In this document: piece by piece, positions 21,640 to 32,602 of the stretch
Position numbering within the stretch: position 1 is the first letter of the stretch
How the letters are laid out: every line of letters starts with the position of its first letter
The notes under the pieces: model-generated
Told to the model about the DNA's origin: nothing
Seen by the model: only the letters and a program-made list of their open reading frames with translations
Databases searched by the model: none
Source: Ectobius pallidus
Taxonomy: Eukaryota; Arthropoda; Insecta; Blattodea; Ectobiidae
Assembly (NCBI GenBank): GCA_964059195.1
Contig: CAXKWD010000002.1
Coordinates: 148,135,042-148,199,041, forward strand
Direction of reading: 5' to 3'
DNA length: 64,000 nt
Made by a program: the position numbers and the translations under genes

Positions 21640-22937
21640 CAGCCATTTCATAATTTCGGGTGGGACATTCTAGCAAATTATAACAACTATTTTTGTTTAT
21701 TACATGTCATAAATAATGAAAGTAAAATCCCATCTACAGGGACCATTTTTTAGAACCGAGATTCTCTTCATAAAACACTTATATCACACGAAGTTTGTTA
21801 TAGATAGATGTGTGGAGAGGAGATGTCTTGGCGAATGATTTGGTCCAACCCACCCGCCCTAATTGATACACTTTCTTTTATATCACGAACTAGCAAAAAC
21901 TCCCTTCTTCTCCACCATTTTTCTGTCCTTGTCCTCCTGATTGGACGTTGGAGGTGTGACGTCATATCGCTAAACAAGATATGATTGTGGATGAACAGTG
22001 TGACAAACCTACAAAGGTACAAGCCACTAGCTGCTCGTAAGAAATGATGGTTGTGCTATTCAGTATATTGCTCCTTAACTAACATAAACGTTCCTAACCT
22101 AACAAAACATCGGAGGTATTCAGTATATTGCTCCTTAACTAACATAAATGTTCCTAACCTAACAGTTGGTAACCGCGTATCGCTCATAAACAAAAAACAT
22201 CACACAGTCCGTGGAAATGAGAATATCGCGTGAATTGGTCCCTGTAATTGGGATCATGCCATAATGGGTTAGAACTTGTTCTGCACATTCTGTAAAATCT
22301 ACTATGGCTTCTCCTTCATTCTAGGCTACATGCAAAGCATTATTAAAAATTTATTTTAAATTTGTTTTTCAAAATCTGTTACGGGTGGGACATAATTTGT
22401 ACACTGATTTTAATGATGCAAAACAAAAGCTCATTTTCTGTTCTGCTATTACTGTTAGGGTCTTCATGTTGTTATTAATGAAGGTATGAGGGATTCAATA
22501 GAAATTATAAACTGTTTCCAGGTTGTCAGAACATTTATTTAACTCATCAATAATAATCAAAACTATCACTGTTACGGGTGGGACAAATATTCCCTTGTTT
22601 GTTATTTTACATAATAATTATATTTTTGGAAGTTAATCTTATACCAAATTGTACCTTAAGATGTATATTTTCTCAAATGAAAATGGACATGGCTGATTAC
22701 TCTTGATTACTTGGTATTAAAGAGTGTTAAAATCATGCTAAAAATGGCAAAAAAAGGCAACTCAACGCTATAAATAAGTAAATCGACAGATTCTACACAT
22801 GAAACCACTTCAAATACACCCAAGTCCTTAAAATTCAGATAATTTGAGGTTTTAAACTTATTTTTGACCACCGAATTACAATAATTTTATAACTTCTTTC
22901 TTTGAGGGAAAAATTCCCATATTTTATGAAATGGCTG
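21640..22937. mobile_element. 1,298-bp TIR element, TSD TGCA
   Basis: Termini CAGCCATTTCATA and TATGAAATGGCTG are flanked by TGCA (21,636-21,639 and 22,938-22,941), splitting a SINE. The interior has three GGGTGGGAC words (about 21,658, 22,384 and 22,576) and a tandem duplication of about 55 bp (22,060-22,165). There is no transposase. A 4-bp duplication is compatible with several superfamilies. Confidence 0.75.
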
Positions 22938-22981
22938 TGCATCATCTACCAGAGGCAGATGGTAGGATTGGGTGGCATGTG

Positions 22982-23253
22982 CATAGACGTAACTAGGCCT
23001 ACCATATGGGGGGGTTATAACATCTGGAGAGGGGGGTTCCGGGGTCCTCCCCCCGGAAAATTTTTAAAATTAAGATGCACAATAACGAGTTTTAAGCTTC
23101 CCATGCTTTAAACTCATATTAAGTAGCCTAATTTATAAGCAGATTTTTAAAAAAGGTGATATATCACAATAATAATATAAATAGTACAATTTTCCCTTTT
23201 TTAATCAATGGGGGGGGTTCAAACCCCCAAAAACCCCCCTCGTTACGCCTATG
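22982..23253 (-). mobile_element. hAT-type MITE, TSD GGCATGTG
   Basis: This is the same family as 17,233-17,475, inverted. Termini CATAGACGTAACTAGG and CCTCGTTACGCCTATG are flanked by GGCATGTG at 22,974-22,981 and 23,254-23,261. It is inserted within the reverse-strand SINE. Confidence 0.85.
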
Positions 23254-23377
23254 GGCATGTGGTCAGCATGCCGACACCCACGGCCATTAATGGTGGTTTT
23301 CATGACCGGAGACGCTACTTCTCTATCAAGTAGCTCTTAAATTTGAATCACGAGGCTGAGTGCATCCCTACCTAGTG

Positions 23378-24720
23378 ATGTAAAATTCCCGGGAATTTAA
23401 ACTTGAGGAAATATTCCCAGGGAATGTTCCCAGAAATATTCCCAAAATTCATAAATTCCCTATTTATTATGAAAAGTAACAAATGAGGAGCTGAGTTCCA
23501 AAAGTGGCGTCATCCAAAAATTTGAAAATTGAGTTTTTTGCGATTTCATATAATATTGGTAGACATGCAACGTCTACTCACTTTATTTTATGCCTAAGTT
23601 GGCTTCTTCACCTATTTTATACTGTTTAAAAAATGATATTGGGTGGTATGAATAAAACTGAGCAATTTCTCCAGAGAAATCTCTTTTGAGTAAAAAGGAA
23701 TTTACTCAACCTAAGAGCAATTTCTCCATTTGGTATCATTAAAAGTTGCCTGTGACGGCTGACTAATTACTCCTCGATGGGAGTAATTACCTCCCCTCAC
23801 CACCAGTTCTTTTCACAGCTAAACATGACTAAGATAAACAAACAAAGGAGCTCTTCATTCATCAACACACATCACATGCACAAAATAAATGTGTTATGCT
23901 AGGTCATACGTTTTCAAACACAACCCTGCCCTTCAGGAAAAGTAACTATTACTATTTCTAATTAATTCAAGGTTGTCTAAATACCAGCATTTAAGTTATA
24001 ACGCATTTTTAAATGATTTTACAATCTTGTTTTTCTATATAATATTAAATAATTTTTAAAGATCATCAAGTTGTAGGCCTACTGGAGAAGTCCACCCCAC
24101 CTAAATTTAGATGGAGAACAAAAACTGCACATCATAACTGACGGAACTTTTGCTATTGTTATTCTTCTTTTGCTTTGAAAAATAGGAAATTGTTTGACTT
24201 GCTTAAAACTCTTTTCAGTTGTTAAACTTGCATTACTTAGTCTGTACATTTATTATAAAATTTATCTTGTGGGGAAATACTATTTCGGCGAATACCACGA
24301 GCCCATGGCCGTGCGTAATGGGTGGGGCCGCAGCCCCCTCTGGAAATTGTATTTATACATAAATCTGTAAACTAAATTATTATAACTATTACAACTAATA
24401 TGAAGTGAGGCTTAGGTTTCCACATACTATAATATGATTTGTTTGGACAAAATCAAGAAAAACGAGTGGTAACAGCTGACTTCTCAGATATGAATCAGGA
24501 AATTGATATGACTGATATGAACATTTAGGAATAATTAATCCCACTAAACTTGAAATAATTTCCTGCCAAGCAATTTATTGCAATGAAGGTAAAGCAATGG
24601 ATGTAGTCTGACCCATTTTATGTGAATAGTAGGTCAATCTGTGAAATTGTAAGGGGTAGATAATATATTAAATTTTTATTGTGTATCCATACTCATGGGC
24701 CAACTACATTAAATCAAGGA
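23378..24720. other. AT-rich sequence with transposon termini, no genes
   Basis: A hAT-like end (TAGTGATGTAAAATTCCCGGG) starts near 23,377. At 23,641 GGGTGGTATGAATAAA is followed by GAGCAATTTCTC repeats, matching in inverted form the sequence up to 32,732. A G-rich repeat remnant lies at 24,300-24,345. No open frame with a known domain was found. Confidence 0.45.
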
Positions 24721-24812
24721 TGTGGATGATGATGATGATGATGATGATGATGTGGATAATAATAATAATAATAATAATAATAATTATTATTATTATTATT
24801 GTTATTATTATT
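24721..24812. repeat. compound microsatellite (GAT)n(AAT)n(TTA)n
   Basis: Adjoining triplet runs would fold into a hairpin between the AAT and TTA blocks. The open frame here with Asp, Asn and Tyr runs is an artefact. Confidence 0.9.
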
Positions 24813-26344
24813 ATAGTAGCATAGTGTTGGTGGGGGTGGCAATAATTTCTTCATTTCCCCCCCCCCCCTTGACAAAATTTCTGTGGACGTCCATGCATGA
24901 GCTGAAAAACTATTGCATCGCCCAGAAAATATGCATTTGTTCGATTTTCATCGTTAATTTATACACATCAGAATTTTCCAAATGCGCAAATCATGTACTG
25001 AACCTGGCCAAGTAGTGTCAATACTAGTGAATAGTTCTTTAGAATTACAAATAGGTTGTACATTACTGGCCACCACTTTTCGGTTAAAATACCTAGGTCC
25101 ACAAGCTTAAAGTACACAAGAGCGAAAAGTAGAGCAATAGAACACAAGCGCCGAAAAGTTGTTGGGACCGGAGTATGGCCTATGGTCTAGGCTCCGGGGG
25201 CGGTGGAGGGGAAAAAAAGTCGTCTGCATGAATGCTAGGCTTCTATATGGATAGGTACATGAGTACAATAAATAGATCCTATTGCAGCAGGAAAAGTAGA
25301 CTATATCGTTGCTGCTATTCAGCTTTTGCAGATTCAGATTAATGGAGATTTTTTGGAAATTGTGTGCTTTTCTTATTATTCCATCAATAACACAATAAAT
25401 TATCAGAAGTAGGCCTACTGCACTTTGATTCACACCGACATCTTCTACTACTACAGAGCCAATCCATGTGAAAGTGGACAAAGGTGGTTACATCTTTTTT
25501 TTACGTGACATAGACATGTTATATATCAAAGTAAAGGTAAAAGACTGTAGAATTTCAAAATAGATTCACAATTCTATTAAATTAAAGGTATCTATATAAT
25601 AACAACTGCTGAAATGTGTATTTTTTTCGTTGACTGAAATTTATAATTTAACATGTTGGCTAGTACTGCATTATACTCATGGAATCAGTAGATTTGCTGC
25701 AATTTTTAATTTCACCCACAAAAGCACAAATAAGTGAAGATTTTATCATCATAAAACAAATTTTTAAGATGAGTTTCAGTGAAGATATTCATCAAATCAA
25801 TTTTCAAGGTACCCTTGTCACACCCGTCACAAAAAACATGTAATAGTTTGGGTAGAAAGCCAAGTAATCATTGTATAAAATGGAAACTTGGTAAAAGTTA
25901 AGATATTTCAATACAGAAGACACACCTAAAATATAATTTTGAAATGCCTACTATTTTGGCTTAATTTTGATGAGACGGGTGTGACACATGTTGCGTGACG
26001 GGTGTGACATATGTTGTGTGACGGGTGTGACACTTATGGGAAATGCCTTTTGCAGCTTTTGTAAAGTGATCATTTCATGCAGATGTTGAATAAATCATAT
26101 GTTTTCATTATTACTATCTTTTAAATGGCTCTTGGACTTCTTGGACTTCCGTGGCATAGAACAGAACTTCGTAGTTTGCAAGACAAAGAAACTACGATCT
26201 ACCAGCTTTGGCTATGGATGACACGGATGACCGGTGGAAATGTCACAAATGTTTTAATGGTGATAAAGAAGTGAGGTAAAGATCTAGTGATCCCTATAGT
26301 AGCCATGAAGGCTTTTAGGATTCAAACGTCCAACCTCCAACAAT
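24813..26344. other. non-coding region with GTGACGGGTGTGAC cluster
   Basis: A C-run and G-rich repeat remnant lie at 24,830-24,880. The motif occurs as CACCCGTCAC near 25,820 and three times within 60 bp at 25,974-26,033 (ACGGGTGTGACACATGTTG and relatives). No gene was recognised; the reverse frame 25,481-25,107 has no known domain. Confidence 0.5.
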
Positions 26345-26590
26345 TTTAGACTTTTAGCACATGAAGGTGGTAAGGTTGTCAGTCTTATGCACTGGCTGCC
26401 TTTACCCCAGAATTGCTTCTGGTACCCATTTCTGTTAGAAGATGAGTTGACCTCAGGGCCATAGTGCCAGCAGAAGAATTAGGCCAATTGAAAAATCTCA
26501 AAAACCTCATCAGGAATTGAACCTGTGCCCCTCAGGTTTGTAGCACAGTGCCTCAACCAGCAGCATGACATTGTACCCCAATAAAGAAGT
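26345..26590 (-). repeat. tRNA-derived SINE, reverse orientation
   Basis: On the reverse strand from about 26,575: GCTGGTTGAGGCACTGTGCT (A-box region) and, about 35 bp on, GGTTCAATTCC, a match to the pol III B box GGTTCRANYCC. The tRNA-unrelated body follows. It is a different SINE family from that at 27,071. Confidence 0.75.
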
Positions 26591-27070
26591 GCGAGTGATA
26601 GCCTAATTAATTTTGTGCCTGATTTCTATACTGGTAACTGTGTATCTTAGAACTGCTAAGAAATTCAGACAGACAATAACTCTAACAGCCGATCAAATGA
26701 GTAGGCCTACATGGAAACAAATGAAGGAGAACAGATAGAAAAACAATCAGACAATCTAAATATAGCTACACAATATTATTTTTGTATGAGAGACAACAAA
26801 AATGTCCTGGTGACAAGAATAACCAGATCCACATCAATTCAGTAAAAGTTTGTGAAGTAGTCCAGGATTTTAGAGTAAAGGACAACGAAAACTGCCTAAC
26901 TAGTACCGGAGGAACATTTCACTTCACAACTTTACACAAGCCTGTTAAAAATATGGACAGAGTGGGAAAAAGACTAACAAGGGAATTATTTTTTATGCTG
27001 AGATCATGTGCTGGGATTCCCCAGGATTATCACAAAACATTTTCATGAAATTCATGCAAAATGGTACAGA
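26591..27070. other. unassigned sequence with an 88-codon open frame
   Basis: A plus frame at 26,782-27,048 (CPGDKNNQIHINSV... VGKRLTRELFFML) is reasonably protein-like but matches no family I recognise. It may be a transposon remnant. Confidence 0.25.
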
Positions 27071-27381
27071 GGCAGAAGGTGCAAAGTGTGGTTAGCGTTG
27101 CAGATTACAGATCCATCGGCCCGGGTTCGATCCCTGGTACCACCTCAAATTTTTCTGTGGTAGGGAGGTCTGGTAGGGGTACATTCAGCGTCGTGATTCA
27201 AATTGAGGAGCTACTTGATAGAGAAGTAGCGTCTCCGGTCATGAAAACCACCATTAATGGCCGTGGGTGTCGGCATGCTGACCACATGCCCCCAATCCTA
27301 CCATCTGCCTACGGTAGATGATGCAGCGGTCGGGTGGTAGGCCAAGTCCCTCCAGGGACGGAGTTTAGTTTAATTTAAGTC
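27071..27381 (+). repeat. tRNA-derived SINE with A and B boxes
   Basis: The head has TGGTTAGCGTTGCAGA (A-box region) and GGGTTCGATCCC (B box) about 40 bp later, closing with a tRNA-like GTACCACC. The body continues to GGAGTTTAGTTTAATTTAAG. It matches the split reverse copy at 21,585-23,377. SINEs of this type are transcribed by RNA polymerase III and mobilised by LINE machinery. Confidence 0.85.
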
Positions 27382-27824
27382 TCAGTTATAAGTTGATGTT
27401 GTCCCATCCGATATGTCACACCCGTCACGTCACACCCGTCACACTGATAAAGTAAATTTTCAATAACTATGTAAATATTTTTGTAAAATCTAATTATGCA
27501 TTTCAGTATGTTGATCAGTCCTCTTACTTGAAAAATAAAACAAATATAGTGAAGCTAATCAATTCACAGAAATTTCAATTAAACCTACATAAGAAAAAAC
27601 CTTTGTCCAATTATGGTCACACCCGTCACATGCACAATATATTTTCCAGCTCAAGCATACAGCCTTGAAAAAAACATTAGATCATATTTTGTACTTCCAA
27701 TGGGTTGGTATGTTAACACAAAAAACTTTGATGACATTCCTGCAATATGGTTCAGAGGTAGAAAGAAATAAGTGTAATGAAATCTGTCCAAATGTCACAC
27801 CCGTCACTATGGATTGGCTCTACA
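27382..27824 (-). repeat. right arm of the divergent inverted repeat
   Basis: This is the inverted counterpart of 21,141-21,584, with GTCACACCCGTCAC at about 27,415, 27,430, 27,618 and 27,793, ending CACTATGGATTGGCTC. It abuts the SINE exactly as the left arm does. Confidence 0.7.
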
Positions 27825-28830
27825 GTCAGAATTACTGGATCGTCTATGCATTGTAAGAAAATTCACATCGTTTCTTCCTCTCTTATTTCACTAATTTCCA
27901 GACCCAGAAAGTTTTGTTGTAGCCATCTGACATTTTCTTTCCAAAATGTGCGTAGACATTTATAATTAGGGTTCGGGTGTTTATGAACTGTCATATTTTT
28001 ATTCTGACCTCCATTCTCGCCGCAAACACAAATTAAACATGAATTGCACATTTGTTATCCTAATAGGACCATTTTCATTTTGCATGTAGTGTCATATTTT
28101 TGTCATTTTCATGGTCTTGGTCATATTTGTAATTTAACGTCATATTGCAGTTATAAACGCGGTAGAAGAGCACAGTTATGCAGTATGCGCACTCAATTGT
28201 CGACTTAAATTTTTTCCAAAAAAGAATCAAATATTTTGGTTTTACTGTAACTGAAATGTGAAGGGACAACAACATGTAATAGAACAAATACCTCTTCCTC
28301 CTTGTAGTTAAAAACTTCTAATATACATATTTTAAAAATATTAACAGTTCACATTTGCAGTGGCATCTAGAAACACTAACAGATTAGAAGTTTTTACAAG
28401 CAAAACTGTAAATCACCTGTAAAATTGTTAAAAAGTGATTATCTGATTGAATTAATGTGATATAATAATTTAGTGTCATTAAACGTTTAAATGTGGAACA
28501 TTTATTTTTAGAAAATATGTTCCTTTATGAGGTCATATTTAGGATTTTTGGGTCATATTTAGTCACTTTTAAGGTCATATTTGCAGTCATATTTTCCATT
28601 TTTTTTTCATAAACATCAGAACCCTATTTATAATCAATCACCGATGAGTTTCTGCAAGTTTTTTTACATCTAAACTATCAAATACGTTGCCATTGCAGTA
28701 AACTAGTGTTGCTCAGTTTATTTGAAGTCACCTATTGAGGTTACTCCAACATTTGTGAGCAATTTCTCCAACCTGTGAGTAAAAAGTAATTTTTAATGAT
28801 ACCAAAGTGAGCAAATTGCGCAACGCTGAA
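27825..28830. other. AT-rich region with GTCATATTT repeats
   Basis: No gene was recognised. The word GTCATATTT or a close relative recurs several times between about 28,090 and 28,600 with irregular spacing. GAGCAATTTCTC-type sequence at 28,700-28,830 is the host in which the next transposon landed. Confidence 0.4.
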
Positions 28831-29365
28831 GGGTCATTCCATGTCAAGTGAACCAATGGAAAAACGTGACCACCTCCGATTTTAGTCATACTTGGTTGTC
28901 ATGAAGTACCACCTGAGATATGTTGAAGTACAAAATATCAGATTTTTATGTGTTGTAGTTTTCCAGTTATACCCTTCTGAAATATGGAAAAAAACCAAAT
29001 TTTCTGCATAAGTGCAATCACAAAATGACGCATAAATCAAGCTGGAATTGACATAGATGAGTGGGAAAAGTATCAAAATGTAGCTTATATTATGAGCTTT
29101 AATTTGATACGTCACACGACTACTTTCGAAAAAAAATATTTTCAAGGTTACCCAAAAAAAATTTGAAAACTGAATTTTTCAAAAACCTATATTTTGAAAA
29201 TTTTGAAACAATTCTCATAGAAACATACATATTTCAGCATCATGTCCTACAAGTTTTGATAAGGGATCGCAATGGGATCATATTTTTTTACATTTATAAC
29301 AAATACTATGCACGCTGGGTAAGAATATATGACACAGGAATATTGCACTTAATTCTAAAATCCAT
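28831..29365 (+). repeat. left long inverted terminus of the 28.8-kb transposon
   Basis: It pairs with 32,055-32,598. Mirror-image open frames on both arms (e.g. 28,882-29,145 reverse and 32,274-32,537 forward) are by-products of the inversion, not genes. Confidence 0.9.
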
Positions 29366-29621
29366 TCCTTTGTCCAGGGAGTTGTTTACCAACATGCATA
29401 TACCAACTTGTGCAAGTGGTCAAATGGGTATGAGTAAACACAGTCTGCAAGCATGTGAGTCAGCCAGGGAATGCAAGTTGTAACCTGTTGGACCTGGCTT
29501 CAGTTGTGCCTTGACTCTCATGCAGTGTGCTTCCTTTCTTCAAAGGCTGTACAAAGACTGTATTGCTGCATGTAAAGTAGTGGGTTCAGTGATTAAAATA
29601 GGCATTGTGTATTTCCCCAGT

Positions 29622-31985
29622 ATGGCTGAAAAAGTAAGTGAAACAGCAAAGATTTTCTGCTGCAACCCTTTCAAGAAAGACAGACATCAGGGTGTGAAAA
29701 GAAGTGTGAGGCCTGTTTCTGACTGGATGTGTGACATGTTTGACACCATTGTGGTAGGTATGAAAATTTGTGACAGTTGTAGGAAAGAACTATCAAAGCA
29801 GAAACAGGTTACAGATACAACAGATGACTGTTTAGTACCAGTAGCCAATACCACTAGGCCTACTAATGTTGATGAATCATTTGTAGCTTTAGATGTTACC
29901 TTAGAGTACCTTAATAAGTCTCTAAGCTCTCTAGAGGAGTCACCTGTTGCTAAGAGGAAGTTGCAAATGAAATCATACTGTGATAAAAAATACAGTAAAA
30001 TAAAAAAATGTTTGACAGAAAAGGTACTAACAGCAGCAAGTACAAATACAGAGAAAACTGTTGACCATAAATCAGAATCATGTGAAGTCATTTGTCAGCT
30101 AAAAGAAAAGTTTCAAGAAGAAAATATAAGTGTTAGTGAAAAATTGCAAATTTTAACAGTACTACCTAAAAGCTGGTCATGCAGTGAAATACAAAATGAA
30201 TTTCAGGTTAGCAACAGAATGGCAAGAAAAGCTAAAGCATTGGTGAAAGCGAAGGGTATTCTGGCAACACCAAATCCTAAACCAGGAAAGGTTTTAAATG
30301 ATTCTGTGATTGAGAAGGTAATAGGGTTCTACAACAGTGATGATGTCAGCCGTCTTATGCCTGGAAAAAAAGATTTTGTTTCTGTGAAAACGGGTGACAG
30401 TAGTAGAATTCATGTACAGAAGAGGCTAGTGATGGGCAACTTGAAGGAAGTGTACGAGCTGTTCAAAAACAAAAATCCTACTGATAAGATTGGATTTTCG
30501 AAATTTGCTGATTTACGACCTAAACATTGCGTCTTGGCTGGAGGAAGTGGTACCCACACAGTATGCGTTTGTACAGTGCATCAGAATGTTAAATTAATGC
30601 TACAAGTGTTGAAATCCAAACAAATTACACTGAATGATGGCACAGATATAAGTAATTATAATTCCTGTTTAGCGAAGTTAATGTGTGAAGAGCCAGGCAC
30701 AGCATGCCACCTTAATGAATGTCCTTCATGTCCAGGTGTAGATAATTTGAAAGATGAGTTACAGTTGCTGCTAGATAATGAACTGGTGGACAACATTACA
30801 TACAAGCAGTGGGTTTCTGTTGACAGATGTAATTTAGTAACCTTCATCAAAACTGCAGATGAGTTTATAGAAACTTTGTGTGAACAGTTGTTGATTTTGA
30901 AGAGACATTCTTTTATTGCAAGAAGACAGGCAGAATATTATAATCACTTGAAGCAGAATATTGGAGTAAATGAAGCTGTGGTATGTATGGACTTTGCAGA
31001 AAATTATTCGTTTGTACTACAGGATGAAGCCCAGTCTTTTCATTGGAACAATGATCAAGCAACTATTTTTCCTATAGCAGTCTACTACAATGATCATAAT
31101 ATACACTACAAAAGTATTGTATGTATCTCTGAATGTCTACAGCATGACACCACTGCTGTTCATTTATTCCAGAAAAGGCTTATCTCTCATTTGAAGTTGG
31201 AAGTAATTAGAGATTTGAAAAAAATTTACTACTTCTCAGATGGTGCAGCTGCGCAATTTAAAAACAGAAAAAACTTTTCAAACTTATGCCACCATGTTCA
31301 TGATTTTGGAATTGAGGCAGAGTGGCATTTCTATGCAACAGCCCATGGGAAAGGAGTATGTGACGGTCTGGGTGGTACTGTGAAAAGACTTGCAGGAAAG
31401 GCAAGCCTACAGCGGCCATACGAGCATCAAATCATGACACCAGCACAGCTGTTTACATGGAGTGAGGAAAACATCGACTCCATGCAGTTCTTCTTCTTCA
31501 ATGAAGCACAATACAACAAAGAGGAAAAAATACTTGCAGACAGATTTCTGTCTACAAAAGCAATACCAGGCACACAGAAGTTCCACAGTTTCATCCCATT
31601 GTCAGATAAAGTGTTGTTGACAAAGGTATTTTCAAGAAGTGAACAGTCATCCACTTTTTCAGTGTTAGGACCACGTGTGCAACAGAGGCTGAAGCTAGCA
31701 GAAGTAAAAGGATATGTTACATGTGAGAACAACAATCATTGGTGGCTTGGTGTAGTTGTGGACAAAAATGAGACAGCACAGATAGTGGAACTGATGTTTC
31801 TGCACCCTGCAGGTCCTTCTCCATCATTTACTTTCAAAAGTGACTGTCCAAATAAACTGACTGTGCCTCTCTCTCAGATCCTCACCCTTGTGCAACCTAC
31901 ATGTCCCACTGGCCGTAGTTATTACCTCTCGAAGGAAGAGATGGATGCGGCAACCATGGCTCTAGAAAATTACTGTAGACAATAA
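29622..31985 (+). CDS. transposase, DDD type, uninterrupted (787 codons)
   Basis: It catalyses excision and insertion of its own element. The first ATG in frame is 29,520, but 29,622 (AGTATGG, MAEKVSETAKIFCC) is the more likely start; the frame opens earlier at 29,511 without ATG. Numbering from 29,622: an N-terminal cysteine cluster (CC... KICDSCRKEL), a helix-turn-helix-like block near 165-215 (ILTVLPKSWSCSEIQNEF), a Cys/His-rich insert (CVCTVHQN; CHLNECPSCPG), then presumed catalytic D457 in MDFAENYSF, D540 in FSDGAAAQFKN and D581 in GVCDGLGG. The last 200 residues include WWLGVVVD. No stop or frameshift interrupts it. A broken relative is at 38,072-43,213. Catalytic assignments are inferred. 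Confidence 0.85.
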   Translation: MAEKVSETAKIFCCNPFKKDRHQGVKRSVRPVSDWMCDMFDTIVVGMKICDSCRKELSKQKQVTDTTDDCLVPVANTTRPTNVDESFVALDVTLEYLNKSLSSLEESPVAKRKLQMKSYCDKKYSKIKKCLTEKVLTAASTNTEKTVDHKSESCEVICQLKEKFQEENISVSEKLQILTVLPKSWSCSEIQNEFQVSNRMARKAKALVKAKGILATPNPKPGKVLNDSVIEKVIGFYNSDDVSRLMPGKKDFVSVKTGDSSRIHVQKRLVMGNLKEVYELFKNKNPTDKIGFSKFADLRPKHCVLAGGSGTHTVCVCTVHQNVKLMLQVLKSKQITLNDGTDISNYNSCLAKLMCEEPGTACHLNECPSCPGVDNLKDELQLLLDNELVDNITYKQWVSVDRCNLVTFIKTADEFIETLCEQLLILKRHSFIARRQAEYYNHLKQNIGVNEAVVCMDFAENYSFVLQDEAQSFHWNNDQATIFPIAVYYNDHNIHYKSIVCISECLQHDTTAVHLFQKRLISHLKLEVIRDLKKIYYFSDGAAAQFKNRKNFSNLCHHVHDFGIEAEWHFYATAHGKGVCDGLGGTVKRLAGKASLQRPYEHQIMTPAQLFTWSEENIDSMQFFFFNEAQYNKEEKILADRFLSTKAIPGTQKFHSFIPLSDKVLLTKVFSRSEQSSTFSVLGPRVQQRLKLAEVKGYVTCENNNHWWLGVVVDKNETAQIVELMFLHPAGPSPSFTFKSDCPNKLTVPLSQILTLVQPTCPTGRSYYLSKEEMDAATMALENYCRQ

Positions 31986-32054
31986 ATTCACGTTTTTGTC
32001 ATTGAAGAAGGGAAGGTAACATGTTTTCTGTAAGTTTTTCTTTTTGATTGTAAT

Positions 32055-32598
32055 GAAATTTTAGAATTAAGTGCAAGATTACGGTGCCATATATTCTTAC
32101 CCAGCGTGCATAGTATTTGTTATAAATGTAAAAAAATATGATCCCATTGCGATCCCTTATCAAAACTTGTAGGACATGATGCTGAAATATGTATGTTTCT
32201 ATGAGAATTGTTTCAAAATTTTCAAAATATAGGTTTTTGAAAAATTCAGTTTTCAAATTTTTTTTGGGTAACCTTGAAAATATTTTTTTTCGAAAGTACT
32301 CGTGTGACGTATCAAATTAAAGCTCATAATATAAGCTACATTTTGATACTTTTCCCACTCATCTATGTCAATTCCAGCTTGATTTATGCGTCATTTTGTG
32401 ATTGCACTTATGCAGAAAATTTGGTTTTTTTCCATATTTCAGAAGGGTATAACTGGAAAACTACAACACATAAAAATCTGATATTTTGCACTTTAACATA
32501 TCTCAGGTGGTACTTCATGACAACCAAGTATGACTAAAATCGGAGATGGTCATGTTCAAAATTGACAAAAAATTGGTTCACTTGACATGGAATGACCC
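32055..32598 (-). repeat. right long inverted terminus of the 28.8-kb transposon
   Basis: It pairs with 28,831-29,365. Differences cluster about 25-60 bp from the tip, where the right arm has about 15 extra bases. Confidence 0.9.
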
Positions 32599-32602
32599 TG
32601 AA

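Larger units (their letters stand above)
21585..23377 (-). repeat. tRNA-derived SINE body, reverse orientation, split by two insertions
   Basis: Three pieces (21,585-21,639, 22,938-22,981 and 23,254-23,377) match the body of the plus-strand SINE at 27,071-27,381. The pieces are separated by a 1,298-bp TIR element and a 272-bp hAT MITE, both with target duplications. The tRNA-like head is missing; the copy stops at TAGTGATGTAAAATTCCCGG, a probable hAT terminus. Confidence 0.8.
28831..32598 (+). mobile_element. complete Sola-like DNA transposon with 535-bp inverted termini, TSD TGAA
   Basis: The outermost bases are GGGTCATTCCATGTCAA and TTGACATGGAATGACCC. Inverted termini cover 28,831-29,365 and about 32,055-32,598 with high identity. 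TGAA flanks both sides (28,827-28,830 and 32,599-32,602). Between them is one open transposase gene. Size 3,768 bp. The 4-bp duplication, GGG ends and a DDD-type transposase suggest the Sola superfamily, but this is inferred from memory of the superfamily, not from a comparison. It may have been autonomous very recently. Confidence 0.85.

Noticed and set aside
24722..25015. Asp/Asn/Tyr repeat protein
   Set aside because: It is a compound triplet microsatellite read in frame.
27095..27160. Functional tRNA gene (A and B boxes, tRNA-like end)
   Set aside because: It is the head of a SINE with a tRNA-unrelated body and a second body copy nearby; the cloverleaf is poor.
28882..29483. Frames in the long inverted termini as genes
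   Set aside because: Mirror-image copies occur at 31,999-32,537, as expected for inverted repeats, and they have no domain.
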